NCBI GenBank assembly: GCA_037447655.1
Contig: JBBHKE010000876.1
Coordinates: forward strand, 119,015 to 183,014
DNA length: 64,000 bases
Origin: Zygnema cylindricum
Lineage: Eukaryota; Streptophyta; Zygnematophyceae; Zygnematales; Zygnemataceae
Direction of reading: 5' to 3'
Position 1 is the stretch's first letter, and every line of letters begins with the position of its first letter. This document shows positions 29,452 to 40,161 of the stretch, one piece after another. A program made the translations under genes and the position numbers. The notes under the pieces were generated by a model. The model saw nothing but the letters and a program-made list of their open reading frames with translations. It made no database searches and was not told where the DNA came from.

Positions 29452-32393
29452 GCCTCCGCCAGTCCTCACGCCGGAGCAATTTCCCTCTTTAACCGAGGCT
29501 GCAAAGGCCCAGGCTGAAGAGAGAAGGAAAGTGTCTCCCACTTCCGGGCAGAAGAGGTTTGCCCATAGGGAACCAGTTCAGGGCCATCTTCGGAGGTTGG
29601 ACACCATACTAAATCTAAGATTCCCAAGGCCGAAATTCTGATTGACCTTGCGATGTTGGTAGATCCTCATCGCCCTGGTTAGAAGGAACTCCTGGTTCTT
29701 CATGACCTCCATGAGGTGAAGGTGAAGAAAGAGTTGGTGTAGAGAGTGGTTCGGACTTATAAAGCTCGGGTGGTTCGACCCGTGGGGGGGATAGTTGAAA
29801 TTCTGAGGAGTTCCTCTGAAAGCAGTTCTTCATAATCGGTACAGGACAGACCCCGGAGGGCTCCAGCTTCTCGCCCTCCGCAATATTTCTCTCATGACCC
29901 TGCCAGCAGCAGGCCCTCCAGGGAACTTATAACCTCTCCGTCTTATCAGGGGGAAAAAACCAGCAGGAGGTTTGACCATCATGACTGCAAGGGGAGATTC
30001 GCTCACATTCCCCAAGAGGAAGCTTCTCCACCTCCTGTTTCGGTCGCTACTAAGGGACCTCCTCCATCAGCACATCCATTACACCCTTCCGGAAGGCTTT
30101 GGCGATCCAAGCTAACAAATCCCAAGGCTCCGGTTACACACAGGGAGAAACCCCCTCCTAAAGCCCCATCCCTACACCCTTCCGGAGGGATCCGGCAGTC
30201 CGAGCCAACATATCTTGAGGCTTCAGGTACATGCAAGGAGAAACCCTCTCCCAAAACTCTGCTAGTTCACCCTTTTGGGGGGCTATGGCGACAAGAACGG
30301 ACAGATTTAGAGGATCTTGTTATCGATGTGGAAGATGGGACGAGGTATTGAACAGTGCCCAAGAAATGGTAAAAAAGCTAAAGTCTCAAGGCGGGGCTAC
30401 AACAGGGGTGGTACCCGTCACCATACATTGAGAAGCTATAGAGGAGGAAAGGAGAAACAAATAGGAACACGGATTACGGCTGATACGGGATGTTAGGCTT
30501 AGGTCCAGTGGATTTCTTAGTGGAGAGGTTCCCAGTTCTCCTATCATAAATCCTTATTTCGAAAAATCGACCATGGAAACAATTACTTCCCCCATGACAC
30601 ATCCAATAATGACCCCATCGAGAGCTCGACAAAAATATCCTCTTCAACGGGAAAAGGGGGGGGGGGGTTAAGGCCGAACTTAATGAAAAGGGTTTGGGTG
30701 CAGATCAACCTTCCGCCTTTGTTGTTGTCTCTCAGGAGCCTCCCACTTTGGTATTTGTGGAGATCTCCTCCGTAGTGGAGGCTTTGGTGGAGTCGCGACC
30801 AAACGAAAGGGTTCACATTTTCTTAAGACAGTCCCCTCATCCTTCGTCAGCTCCCAAACTTTCTCATGATCCTCCCTCTTCTCCTCCTCCACCTCTTCCC
30901 TCCCACACCTTGGTACCTGCAGCTGGCCCCACAGACATTCACTTAGCTCTTCACGGGTTGGTAGTTAGATCCTTTGTTACTCGTGCCAGGCCAAGAACCA
31001 CCATTCCTGCCTATTTTCCACCTCACCGGCGGTCTCCCTCTTCTAGCTTTGAACCCCAACCTCCCTCTCTATCGGGGCATACTTCCAAGGGTCATACACC
31101 GTATCCAGAGCAAGGTCCTTCTCTTTCTACTTCCTCGTCGTCTTCTCGGGGTTCTGCGCTGAATAGACTCAACCTGCAAATCCCACCAGGACTGAAGGAG
31201 TCGTTGGACACGGAGATCTTTCGTACCTAGGGGAATAAAGGCATCACCTGTTGGAGATCCATACAACCCCACAATCTTTCGGGCAGCAGGCACCTCTTTA
31301 ATGGGAGGGGGTTTGACCGTTTTTCAGGTTGCTCCCTCTCTCGGAGAAGTACGCGGTACCGGCTCTGAGGGGGAAGACATAGGAGTAATTTCCCATGTTC
31401 AATTTGTCAGCCCTACTCAGCCACACTCTCCCTGATTCACAAATCTTGCGGAGGAGGAAAAAGAAAGGGGGATGTGAGAATCTTTACAGGGGAAACCTCA
31501 GGGATCGCTTTCTCTGATTTTGATTTGTTGTGGAAATCTTTCACACAATCCGAAATAAATAAACATAGGGGAGGGGCGATCCCGGATGACTTCGAGACTA
31601 CCCTTTTCCTTATGATGGTCAATTATCTCTCTCGGGGTGCTCTGGTAGACTATAAGGATCGACAACCCCTCATGATGGCACGTAGCATCAAGCTTTCTGA
31701 CTTGGTTCTAGATGCGGCAGTTTTGCAAGCAGAAGCAAACCTGGCTTCAGCTGTGGCCGCTCCCGTCACCTTTACCTTCACAAATGACATGAAGTTACAT
31801 GCACAGGGGCAAGGTTATGTGAATAAGTTGCAAGCAATCCAAGCCGCTCGGGCTGCCACCAAAATGGTTGCTAACCCCACATCTTGCACCACTCTGTTGA
31901 ACATCTGGAGGCTCCTTTACACAGAGAGGAATGAGTCTGCTATAAAGGAATATACTGAATTCCGATGTTTAAATAATGAAACACCGCAGACTTTTTTTTA
32001 AAGACTATCCAGCCTTTGTCAAAAGACCAAACTTTCAACAATCGATCTTCCGGCTATGGCAACCAAATATTTCATTGCTGTCCAAAATTCTTTCGGGCCA
32101 ACGGGGCAGACTGCACAAAACAATTGGATTGCAGGCCAAGCCATCCAAGATATAAGTCCATCTGCTAAGGAATTATTGCTAGTCGCCATGAAACTCTACG
32201 ACCACTTCGTTCATAGTGAAGCCTAAGATAAAGCAGTAACCGGCAAAACACGGGGAAATTTTGCAGGGTTTGCCGGAGAAATTCCTTCGGACAATGAAGA
32301 ACCATCAGAACTTCAAGCTTTGCGGAAGCTTAAAGGAAAAGAGATGGTTGATAGTTGATCAGAACCACCCATGGGGGCCGATGACCGAGTCTT
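29452..32393 (+). pseudogene. Gag region of gypsy element G
   Basis: A long, poorly conserved stretch with broken frames. It opens with PEQFPSLTEAAKAQAEERRK (29473 on). Near 30325 there is a zinc-knuckle-like CYRCGRWDEV whose His and last Cys positions hold other residues. A Pro/Ser-rich frame (30694-31230) follows. From 31474 to 32001 an open block (DFDLLWKSFTQSEINKH, AIPDDFETTLFLMMVNYL) leads into a capsid-like segment (AIKEYTEFRCLNNETPQTFF). After a frameshift at about 32001 this continues to IQDISPSAKELLLVAMKLYDHF near 32215. The capsid-like end resembles retrotransposon Gag; the upstream half I cannot assign with confidence. It breaks at K. Confidence 0.6.
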
Positions 32394-32700
32394 TGTTAAA
32401 GTTACTAAATTTAGGTCTGAATACGTTAGTGAAAACAGAAATGAAAAGCGCAGGTAGTCTGCCTCCACCTCCTCCCTCTATCCCCCATACTTGTTGCAGT
32501 CACTGAAAGAAAGAGAGGGTGGTGGAGCCATGGCTGCCTTGGCTCCTGAGGGTGGTGGAGCCATGGCTCTCTTGGCTCCTTAGGGAGGTAAGAAGAAGTG
32601 ACATAAGTCACTTCTAACAAAAGGTTTAGTGCCTCAAGACTCGAACCTCCAATTGCTCCAATCTAAGACTTCTTCTCCTTAACAAATCTTTTGAAAAAGA
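32394..32700 (+). repeat. Truncated copia LTR (left end of composite K)
   Basis: Starts TGTTAAAGTTAC and shows the early landmarks of the copia LTRs: AGGTCTGAATA, GCAGGTAGTCTGCCT, ACTTGTTGCAGTCACTGA (near 32488), CCATGGCT, then a B box GTTCGAGTC on the minus strand near 32640. A CCATGG-containing unit of about 34 bp is repeated (near 32518-32583). The hairpin AGAAGTGAC..GTCACTTCT (32594-32615) matches the palindrome of F and J. The LTR then stops; G boxes, TATA and R/U5 are missing. No TSD pairs with 36863. Confidence 0.7.
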
Positions 32701-32947
32701 TCGAATCATAAGAAATCAAAAAGACATTGAAAACAAGTTAGTGCACATTATATTTTTCAATTTAATAAACATTAATGCCAAAAGGTAAGAATTTCCCCAC
32801 AAATTTTGCAACAACAAAATTGAAAGCTCTTAAAGGTAAGATTCAACCATAAAATTTGCAATCGCACAATAAAAAGCTCTCAAAGGTGACAAAATTAGGG
32901 TTTGGAAAGTTTTATGTCATTTCTGGACTCCTTTGCTCTTCAAGAAG
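32701..32947. other. AT-rich spacer in composite K
   Basis: It contains two imperfect copies of a roughly 60-bp unit with AAAGCTCT(T/C)AAAGGT (about 32820-32890). I do not recognise any coding or LTR sequence. It ends exactly where copia pol similarity begins (GGATGTTTAGGCTG). Confidence 0.45.
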
Positions 32948-35816
32948 GATGTTTAGGCTGATTTTAAGCAATGAAAAGAAGAAACTTTATTATGCTGGTG
33001 TTCATGATATAATGTTGTGGCATAAGAGGCTTGGGCATGTGAATCTAGATAAGTTAAGAGAGATGAAAAAGATGAAGGAATAGTGGAAAAAATTCAGTTC
33101 GGTTAGAGTGAGAATCAAACTGATTGTAGTGGATGTGCTCAAGGTAAAGCACACAGGTTACCCTTCACAAAAACTGCCACCTAAAAGGGAGAAAAGATTC
33201 TAGATTTAGTACACACAAAAATTTGGGGGCCAGCTAGAGTGCCATCACCCGGGGGAAAGAGATTTATGATGACTATCAGTGATGATTGGTCTCGGTATTC
33301 CAAGGTGTATTTTTTGAAAAATAAGTCAGAGGCTCAGGAATGTTTTAAACAATATAAAGCATGGTGTGAAAATCTCCATGAAAACTCAATCAAGTGAGTA
33401 AGGAGTGACAATGGTGGAGAGTATACCTCTAACCAGTTTGAGGATTTTTTGAGAGAAGATCGAGTGCAACACCAAAAGACAATTCTTGAAAATCCTGAGC
33501 AAAATGGTGTAGCTGAAAGATAAAATAGAACACTGAGTGATAGTGCTAGGAGTATGTTGTCTGATAAGAAGATAGGAAAGAAGTTTTGGGTCGGCGCAAT
33601 GATTTGTGCCAATTATCTCAAGAATAGAGTTCTTACTTCAGCAGTAAAAGGCCAAACACCTTATGAGAGATGGACAGGCCGAAAACCAGATATTTTACAT
33701 TTAAAGGTTTTTGGTAGTCAAGTGTTCAGTTTAGACACAGATGGGTCACACTAGAAGTTAGACCCAAAAGGAAAACTAGGATATCTATTAGGATATGATG
33801 AAGATGTAAAAGGATATAGAGTCTATGATCTCTAAAGAGAGGATATTATACTAGTGAAGTATCTAATGGTTATGGATGAAGGAAAATTTATAGATCCCTT
33901 TAAGCATACAAAGACAGTCAGAATCAGATTTGAGTCAGAAAATTTTGATGACTTTGAGCTTACTAACAATCCACGATTTCAAAAAGATGATGATCTTGCA
34001 GGCATAGGTTGATCGAGAAGGACCGAAATGTGAAACCCCTAGTATTAACTCCAACCGAAGCGAAAGACGTGGTGGAAATCGACCCGGAATCAAGGGATAG
34101 GGGAGAAGTAGAAATTGTTTGGAAGAATTCAATAGAGCCATCTATTCCGGCAACCGAGTTTGAGGGAGGAAGAAGAAGCACCAAAAGACTGCAAGAGAGG
34201 TTAGTTAACAATAAGGTAACCAAACTGTCTCACCCCGATGAACCTCAAACTTATAATGGGGCAATGACTTGTCTTGAGAGAAACCGGTTGAATACAACCA
34301 TTAATGAGGAGATGGCCTGAATTATGGCGGCCAATACATGGGAATTGATGGATTGTCCTTTGACAAGAAGCTCATTGGGTGTAAGTGGGTATTTAAGTTG
34401 AAACTCAACCCGGATAACACCATTGAGCGTTACAAGGCTCGATTAGTGGCGAAGGGATTTACCCAGAAAGAGGGAATTGACTACGAGGAGACTTTTGCTC
34501 ACGTCGTCAGGTTTCCTTCGGTTCGGATACTTCTCAGTATGGCGGCAGCAGAAGACGTGAAAGTGCATCGGATGGACTTCAAGACGGCCTTTCTACATGG
34601 AGAGTTCGAAGTGAAATTTTTATGCGACAACCCGAAGGATTTGTGGAGCAAGGGGAGGAAAGCAAGGTATGCCGATTGATCAAATCTTTGTATGAACTGA
34701 AACAGGTGCCCCCGCAATGGAACAAAAAGCTCGATAAGTTTCTCACAGGTTTGGGATATATTCGGATCAGCTCAGATCACTCAATTTATTTGTTTGAGGA
34801 TGAGGAAGGAATTATTTTTATTGCAATTTATGTTGATGATTTGCTTCTTTTAAGTAAATCTATGGATCAAATAAATAAGTTGAAAAATGATCTAAAAGGA
34901 AGATTTGAGATGAAGGATATAGGAGAAGCAAGGTCTATTTTGGGAATTTAGGCAGAGAGAAACAGAGATAGAAAAATAATAAGATTAACTCAAAAGGAGG
35001 CCATTGGAAATATGTTAGAAAAATTCCAAATGGACAAGGCTAATAGTTGTTCCACCCCTATGGAATTAAAGAAGGGAAGTGAGGGGAGTGTGGAAGAAAG
35101 AGTTTTAATCTTAGATGATGAGGTAGGCCCAGAAGAGAAAAGATTTATGCAGACCAACCCTAATAGAGAAGTAGTGGGCACCCTAATATATTTCATGAAT
35201 TGTACCTGTCCGGACATAGCCGCAGCAGTAGGAGTACTAAGTAGGAGTCTGAATGCTCCCACTAAGAAAGATTGGGAGGTAGCTAAGAGAGTCCTTACAT
35301 ATCTCATAGAGACTAGGGATCTATGGTTGCATTTGGTTGGGAACAATCCTGACATCACCACTTGGAGTGATGCCAGCTATGGGGATGCTTTTATGAAGAG
35401 ATGCACATCTGGATATGTATTGTATGTGGGTGATGGGGCTTGCTGTTGGAACAGCAAGCAGCAAAAGGTCATTGCTCAGTCCACCATGGAGGCTGAGTAC
35501 ATGGCTTCTTCCTCCCTGTAAAAGAACTAATCTAGGTCAATTCTTTGTTAGGTGAGCTTGGTCATCTTAAGAGTAGTGTCCAAAAATTGTTTTGTGATAA
35601 TCAGGCTGCTATTGCCGTTTCTGCCAATCCTAAACATCACTATAAAGCCAAACACATGGACATTAGACTTAGCTTTGTTAGGGAGAAAGTAGAAAACAAG
35701 ATAATCAGTTTGGAGTATAAACTAGATAGTAAAATGGTACCAGATATGATGACCAAACCTATGCCTTCCCCTAAACTAATTTTATGTCGAAAAGTGTGGT
35801 CTTAAAATAAAGAGTG
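32948..35816 (+). pseudogene. 5'-truncated copia pol of composite K
   Basis: Begins inside the segment between protease and integrase (GMFRLILSNEKKKLYY) and lacks gag and protease. The pre-integrase LWHKRLGH is near 33017. The first integrase Asp of HTDIWGP is replaced by Lys (HTKIWGP, near 33215). VRSDNGGEY follows a stop; the Glu region is near 33505. RT has YVDDLL near 34828, and RNase H is near 35355 (TWSDASYGD) and 35620 (FCDNQAA). Stops near 33510, 33752, 33833, 34318, 34950, 35520 and other changes break it. The family is closest to H and A. Confidence 0.9.
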
Positions 35817-35829
35817 AAAATATAGGGAG

Positions 35830-36862
35830 AGTAAAAATTAAAGGCTATTTTAGTATTTTCTAGGTTTTGTAAAATGCAGAAAAGAAGCAGAGGCAGTCTG
35901 CCTCTAACTCCTCTATCCAGCTCCCACACTTGTCGCAGTCACTGAAAGTTGGAGAGGGAGATAGAGCCATGGCCGCCTATGCTATCCAGACGGGGACAAG
36001 CATTAGACTGGTAAATTTACTAAATAGTTATTGACGGACCCGAGATTTGAACCTGGTACCTGCTGTCCGTCAGAGCCAACGGTAGCCGGTAGCCTTGGCC
36101 AATTAGACTAGGATCAAGGTTATACGATATATGGTTTGATAATTACATACATATGTACACGTAGGCTATTTCATTTAACGCGATATTTGGGCAAAGATAC
36201 AATTTGTAATGTACGGCGTAAGAAACATCCAAAACAGATACCACACACTTTGTTTCGAAGGCGAAACAAATATCGCTCAAGTATTTATAACAGCTACGAT
36301 TGAAATCTGGTTTAATCAGACGGTCGCGAAGCATGCTGAGATCGCGAAATAGGTTTTCAGCGATTTGCGGTCAACGTCACATCGATTGACACGTAGCACA
36401 ACCATATTGGAATACGGCATCTCCGGGGATTACGAAACGAATCCAAAAATGACATGTGTCGACTTGTTGGCCATGTCGTACAATGGCCATACAAAAAGTA
36501 CACCGGCACCTGTACCTTTTTGTACGATACAGTTTTATGATTTATGTCGTACTTCAGTAGATAGAGTTTTAGAGAGAGAGAGGACTTAGAAAAATTTGAT
36601 AGATTGGACCCTCTCACCCAAAGAGCTTCAGTACAAAAGGTCAACTTTGACCCTTCATAACTAACTGCTCAGGGGAGCAAATTCAAAGATTCTTTTTGAT
36701 ACCGACTCAGGGGAGTCATACTTTCACAAGGGTGAAGGTGGTAAGATTTTTTTTATGCCATGGTCGTAGTTATTCTTGCTGAAACAAAAAGGGGTCAGGG
36801 TTTTCCTAGAGGCTTCGTGTGAGCTGTCTACTCTGAGGACCTATGGAGGTCTTAGAGTTACA
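35830..36862 (+). repeat. 3' LTR of composite K (about 1033 bp)
   Basis: Starts AGTAAAAATTAAAGG (first base mutated) after a short purine tract and ends GAGTTACA. It carries ACTTGTCGCAGTCACTGA, an antisense tRNA-like block with a full A-box match TAGTCTAATTGG (36099-36110) and B box GGTTCAAATC (T-arm 36040-36057). Its R/U5 hairpins include TGCTC-AGGG-GAGCA and GACTC-AGGG-GAGTC. Gypsy G resumes directly after it. Confidence 0.88.
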
Positions 36863-37033
36863 AGTCCCCACATGGTTAAGGTGGCAGCCCTTGAATTCAG
36901 TAGCCACGCCAAGCCAATGAATCAATTATTGCGAAAGGACCAAGAGTGGCAGTTGGCGGAAGAACAACAGACTATTTTCCAATGCGTGAAAGATTCCCTC
37001 AAACAGCATCCTGTGCTCCGGATGCCAGATCAC
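36863..37033 (+). pseudogene. Gypsy G: end of reverse transcriptase
   Basis: Reads as the RT connection segment of Ty3/gypsy Pol: MNQLLRKDQEWQLAEEQQTIF, then SLKQHPVLRMPDH. The frame ends at the L insertion and continues at 38222 (QRPFLFYSDWSSFVLGV). The whole upstream RT and protease are missing from the window. Confidence 0.85.
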
Positions 37034-38216
37034 TGTTGATATTTGAGTATTTTTTAGGTCTGTTTTATGATAGGAAAACAGCAGAGGCAGTCTGCCTCTA
37101 ACTCCCCTCTCCTAGCCCCCACACTTGTTCTAGTCACTGAAGGCTGGACAAGGGATATAGAGCCATGGCTGCCTAGGTCCTCTAGAGAAGACATGGAATA
37201 GAATGGGTAGATTTACCAAAAAGACAGTTGACGGACCCAGGATTTGAACCTGGAACCTGCCATTTGTCAAGGTAATCGTTAACCGATAGCTTTATCCTAT
37301 TAGTCTAGGACGACTGCTAAGTACTGTTAGGTTTGATAAACATGTAAATGTTATCAAGTAGATCAATTCATTTAACTAGACAAATTGATTCCTAGTACAT
37401 AGAAACAGTTCAAATATAGTACGATCTTATGTACATTACGAAAAGGATACCGCGCATTTGTTTCGACCGCGAAACAAATACCGCGTACCCATTTTCAGCG
37501 GTTAGAATTAAAATCGGTTTTGATCGGACGACCGCGATTGGCACCGCGATCGTGGAATAGGTACTTTTGGCGTTTTACAGTCATTGCCACCTCGAGTGAC
37601 ACGTGGCACGACAACATTGGATTGCGTCAACTTCGAAGATTACACGAACAAATCCGGATATGACATGTGTGGCCATTTTGACCATGTCGTACAACGGACG
37701 TACTGAAAGTACACCAACCGCTGTACTTTTATGTACGACACATTAATTTGATTGGTCATGTACGTCAGTAGTGGGGGTTTAGACAGAGAGATAGAACTTA
37801 GAAAAATTAGTAGATAGACACCTCTCTTCGAGAGAGCACCTGTACAAAAGGTCATCTTTGACCATTAATAACTACCAATTTACTTGACCATTTTCAGTGA
37901 TTCTTTTTTCACCGGACTCACGGGAGTCCAGGCTACACAATGGTATAGTCAGTCAACGTTTTGGCTTCCAAGGTGGCTGCATTTCTAAGGGAAAGTCAAA
38001 GTGGGTGAATGTGTCTAAAACTCATATTCTAACTTTGCATTCTGTGGAGGAACGGAGCACACAGATAGTCTTATTTCACAAGGGTGAAGCTATAATGGGT
38101 TTTTGATTGTCAAGGGGTCAGTCATTTGGGTTTATATCAACTTGGAGTCGGCACTATCTAGAGTAGCTTCTTTTGGATCTGCAATTTCTTTGGGCAATAG
38201 AGCACACAGAGTTTAA
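37034..38216 (+). repeat. Solo LTR L (1183 bp)
   Basis: A solo copia-type LTR, TSD ATCAC (37029-37033, 38217-38221). Starts TGTTGATATTTG; the end reads GAGTTTAA instead of CA. Its removal restores an open gypsy frame exactly. It carries the clearest tRNA-like block (37218-37307) and hairpin GGACTC-ACGG-GAGTCC near 37915. Near 38041-38200 it contains extra sequence compared with other subfamilies. Confidence 0.92.
37218..37307 (-). promoter_or_regulatory. Antisense tRNA-like block in L (best copy)
   Basis: On the minus strand: A-box-like TAGACTAATAGG (37296-37307, one mismatch to TRGYNNANNNG), then a perfect T-arm-like hairpin CCAGG-TTCAAAT-CCTGG (37237-37253) that holds a full B box GGTTCAAATCC, then GTCCGTC and a TTTTT run (37218-37222). 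A-to-B spacing is about 57 nt, within the range used by tRNA genes. A 5' acceptor strand able to pair with GTCCGTC is not seen, so it is not a tRNA gene. Confidence 0.6.
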
Positions 38217-40161
38217 ATCACCAGCGACCTTTCCTCTTTTATAGTGATTGGAGCAGTTTCGTATTGGGAGTAGTTTTGGCTCAATTGGACGATGCATGGG
38301 CTGAGTACGTAGTGGCATTCGCAAGCCGGAGTAGTAATAGAGCCGAGGAGAATTACAACTGTTTCTATAGGGAATTACTCGCTGCACTATGAGCCATCCA
38401 GCATTTCAAGCCTTACCTCTATGGGGTGCACTTCACCCTTATTACAGATCACCAACCCCTCAAATAGAGAATGGAGAATGGTAAGTTGACCAGCAAGCTG
38501 GCTAGATGGGTTCTCATGTTGCAGCTATTCGATTTCAACATCATCCACCGAGCCGGGAAGATCCATGGGAATGCAGACGAACTCACCAGGAATCCAGACC
38601 CTTCCACTAGAGACTCTACAAGGGCTCGGCACAATGAGGACCCTGAGCTCAGCCTATAACTTATCCGAGCTTCCTCTGCCTTTATTTGGAAGCCTCGAGG
38701 TGAAGGGGAACTACAAACTTTTGCTGCAGACGTGGAAGGGCAGGCTCCCATAAGAGTTGGCCGCAGGGATATTTGGAATGACCCCGATTCCCTTCAATTG
38801 AACCAGAAAGGTTCCCCTCTTTCCCACCTGGTCGAAATTCACTTGCCCCGTGTTCAGACCCAGATGGCGGCATATGAGTGGTACCGAGGCATTCTTCTCA
38901 TGAAATAGGTCGATGGGACGAGGAAAGTGGTTCCTTCTCTGACAGATCGTGGAATCCTCATTGTTCATCTTCACCAGCAATGCGAGCACTTTGGATAGAA
39001 ACAGACCACCTCACTAGTCACAGGGTCCTACTGGTGGCATGGATTGCAGGCCCAGGTAAATCGTGTGGTGCAGACGTGCCTTTATTTTGACTGGGTGAAA
39101 GTTGCTTTTGACCGAAAGGGTGGAACGGAACTTCACTCCCTCCCCATCCGGGGGATGTTTTACAGATGGTCACTATATCTGCTGGGACTACTTCCAACCA
39201 GCCGGAGGGGAAACCATTTTGTCTTGGTAATGATTAAACACTTCTCCAAATAGATCGAATTGGTGGTTCTCCCCTGGAAGGAGTCCAAAGCAATGGCGGA
39301 CGCATTGTTACAAGAAGTGTTGTCCCAATTTCGAGCACCAGCCAAAGTTCTGACTGATCACACGTCCGAGTTTGCCAGAGAATTTTCTAACCTTCTAGAG
39401 AAGTGCCTCATTGACCACTGGTTGACCAGCCGAGACCACCCCTAAGCCGACGGCTTGGCAGAAAGGTGCGTACAGACTGTGAAACAGTCACTACGGAAAT
39501 ATGCAGTGGATAAGGATGTGGGGGAATGGGACAAACGAGTGCATTGGATTGCCATGGGATACAGATTTAGTAGGCAGGCCTCCCTCCATTCTTATAGCCC
39601 TTACTTCATTCTCTTCAGCCAACATCCCATCCTACTTGGAGCTGCATCAACTCAGGCGGTTTTACTTTCATAGATGGACAACCAAGGGACTGTGGAGAAA
39701 CTGATTGCCGACAAGGCCAACTTATTTAATCGGGAAATACCTCTAACTATGGGCAATTTACGGGCTGCTCAACACAAGGACCAGCTTTGGTATTCCCAAC
39801 GCAAGAGCGGCAATTATGTCCCTCGGCTACAGCGATTCATGCCCGAGGATTTTGTGTATCGCATGCAATAGAAGAAGGACACTTTGGATATTTCAACCGG
39901 ACAAGTGATTCTAAAAGTAGTGGAGGTCTCTAACAAAGGGGTTCTGACCTTCGAAGGGAAAGATGGCCGCAAAATTAAGGAGAATCAGATCAATGTGGCT
40001 CCTTGCCATCTACGAGGGCTAGAACAAAAACCCGCTTTCCACCTCACTTACTTTGGAGATCCGCCCTCCTGTTCCTCTGCCTGCGATGTGTCCTCCTCAC
40101 CCGGCCTCCTGTTGGTGTGTGAACATTGTCACCAGAGGTGGCATGACTTCTGCCCGCCGCT
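38217..40161 (+). pseudogene. Gypsy G: RNase H, integrase and PHD-like tail
   Basis: After the L insertion. RNase H: YSDWSSFVLGVVLAQLDDAW, SNRAEENYNCFYRELLA and TDHQPLK (near 38448). Then the zinc-binding N-terminus of integrase (VHLHQQCEHFG near 38963, VVQTCLYFDWVK near 39070). The integrase core has SLYLLGLLP near 39172, where Tyr replaces the first catalytic Asp, LTDHTSEF near 39350 (second Asp), and DGLAERCVQTVKQ near 39450 (Glu). A C-terminal domain (LRAAQHKDQLWYSQRKSG near 39760, then VEVSNKGVLTFEGKDGRKI) follows. It ends with CEHCHQRWHDFC near 40117-40152, like the second half of a PHD finger. In-frame stops occur near 38390, 38466, 38908, 38996, 39251, 39443 and 39870. Confidence 0.85.

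Noticed and set aside
30694-31230. Pro/Ser-rich open frame as a host gene
   Set aside because: It lies between G gag pieces, has low-complexity composition, no intron-exon signs and no family I recognise; it is most likely part of decayed gypsy sequence.
32394-36862. K as a clean full-length nested copia insertion
   Set aside because: The 5' LTR is truncated and of another subfamily, gag and protease are absent, and the flanks have no matching TSD.
37218-37307. Calling the LTR tRNA-like blocks real tRNA genes
   Set aside because: The T-arm and B box are good, but no 5' acceptor strand pairs with the 3' GTCCGTC and no clear anticodon arm is formed. They recur in every LTR, so I list them as tRNA-like regulatory blocks.
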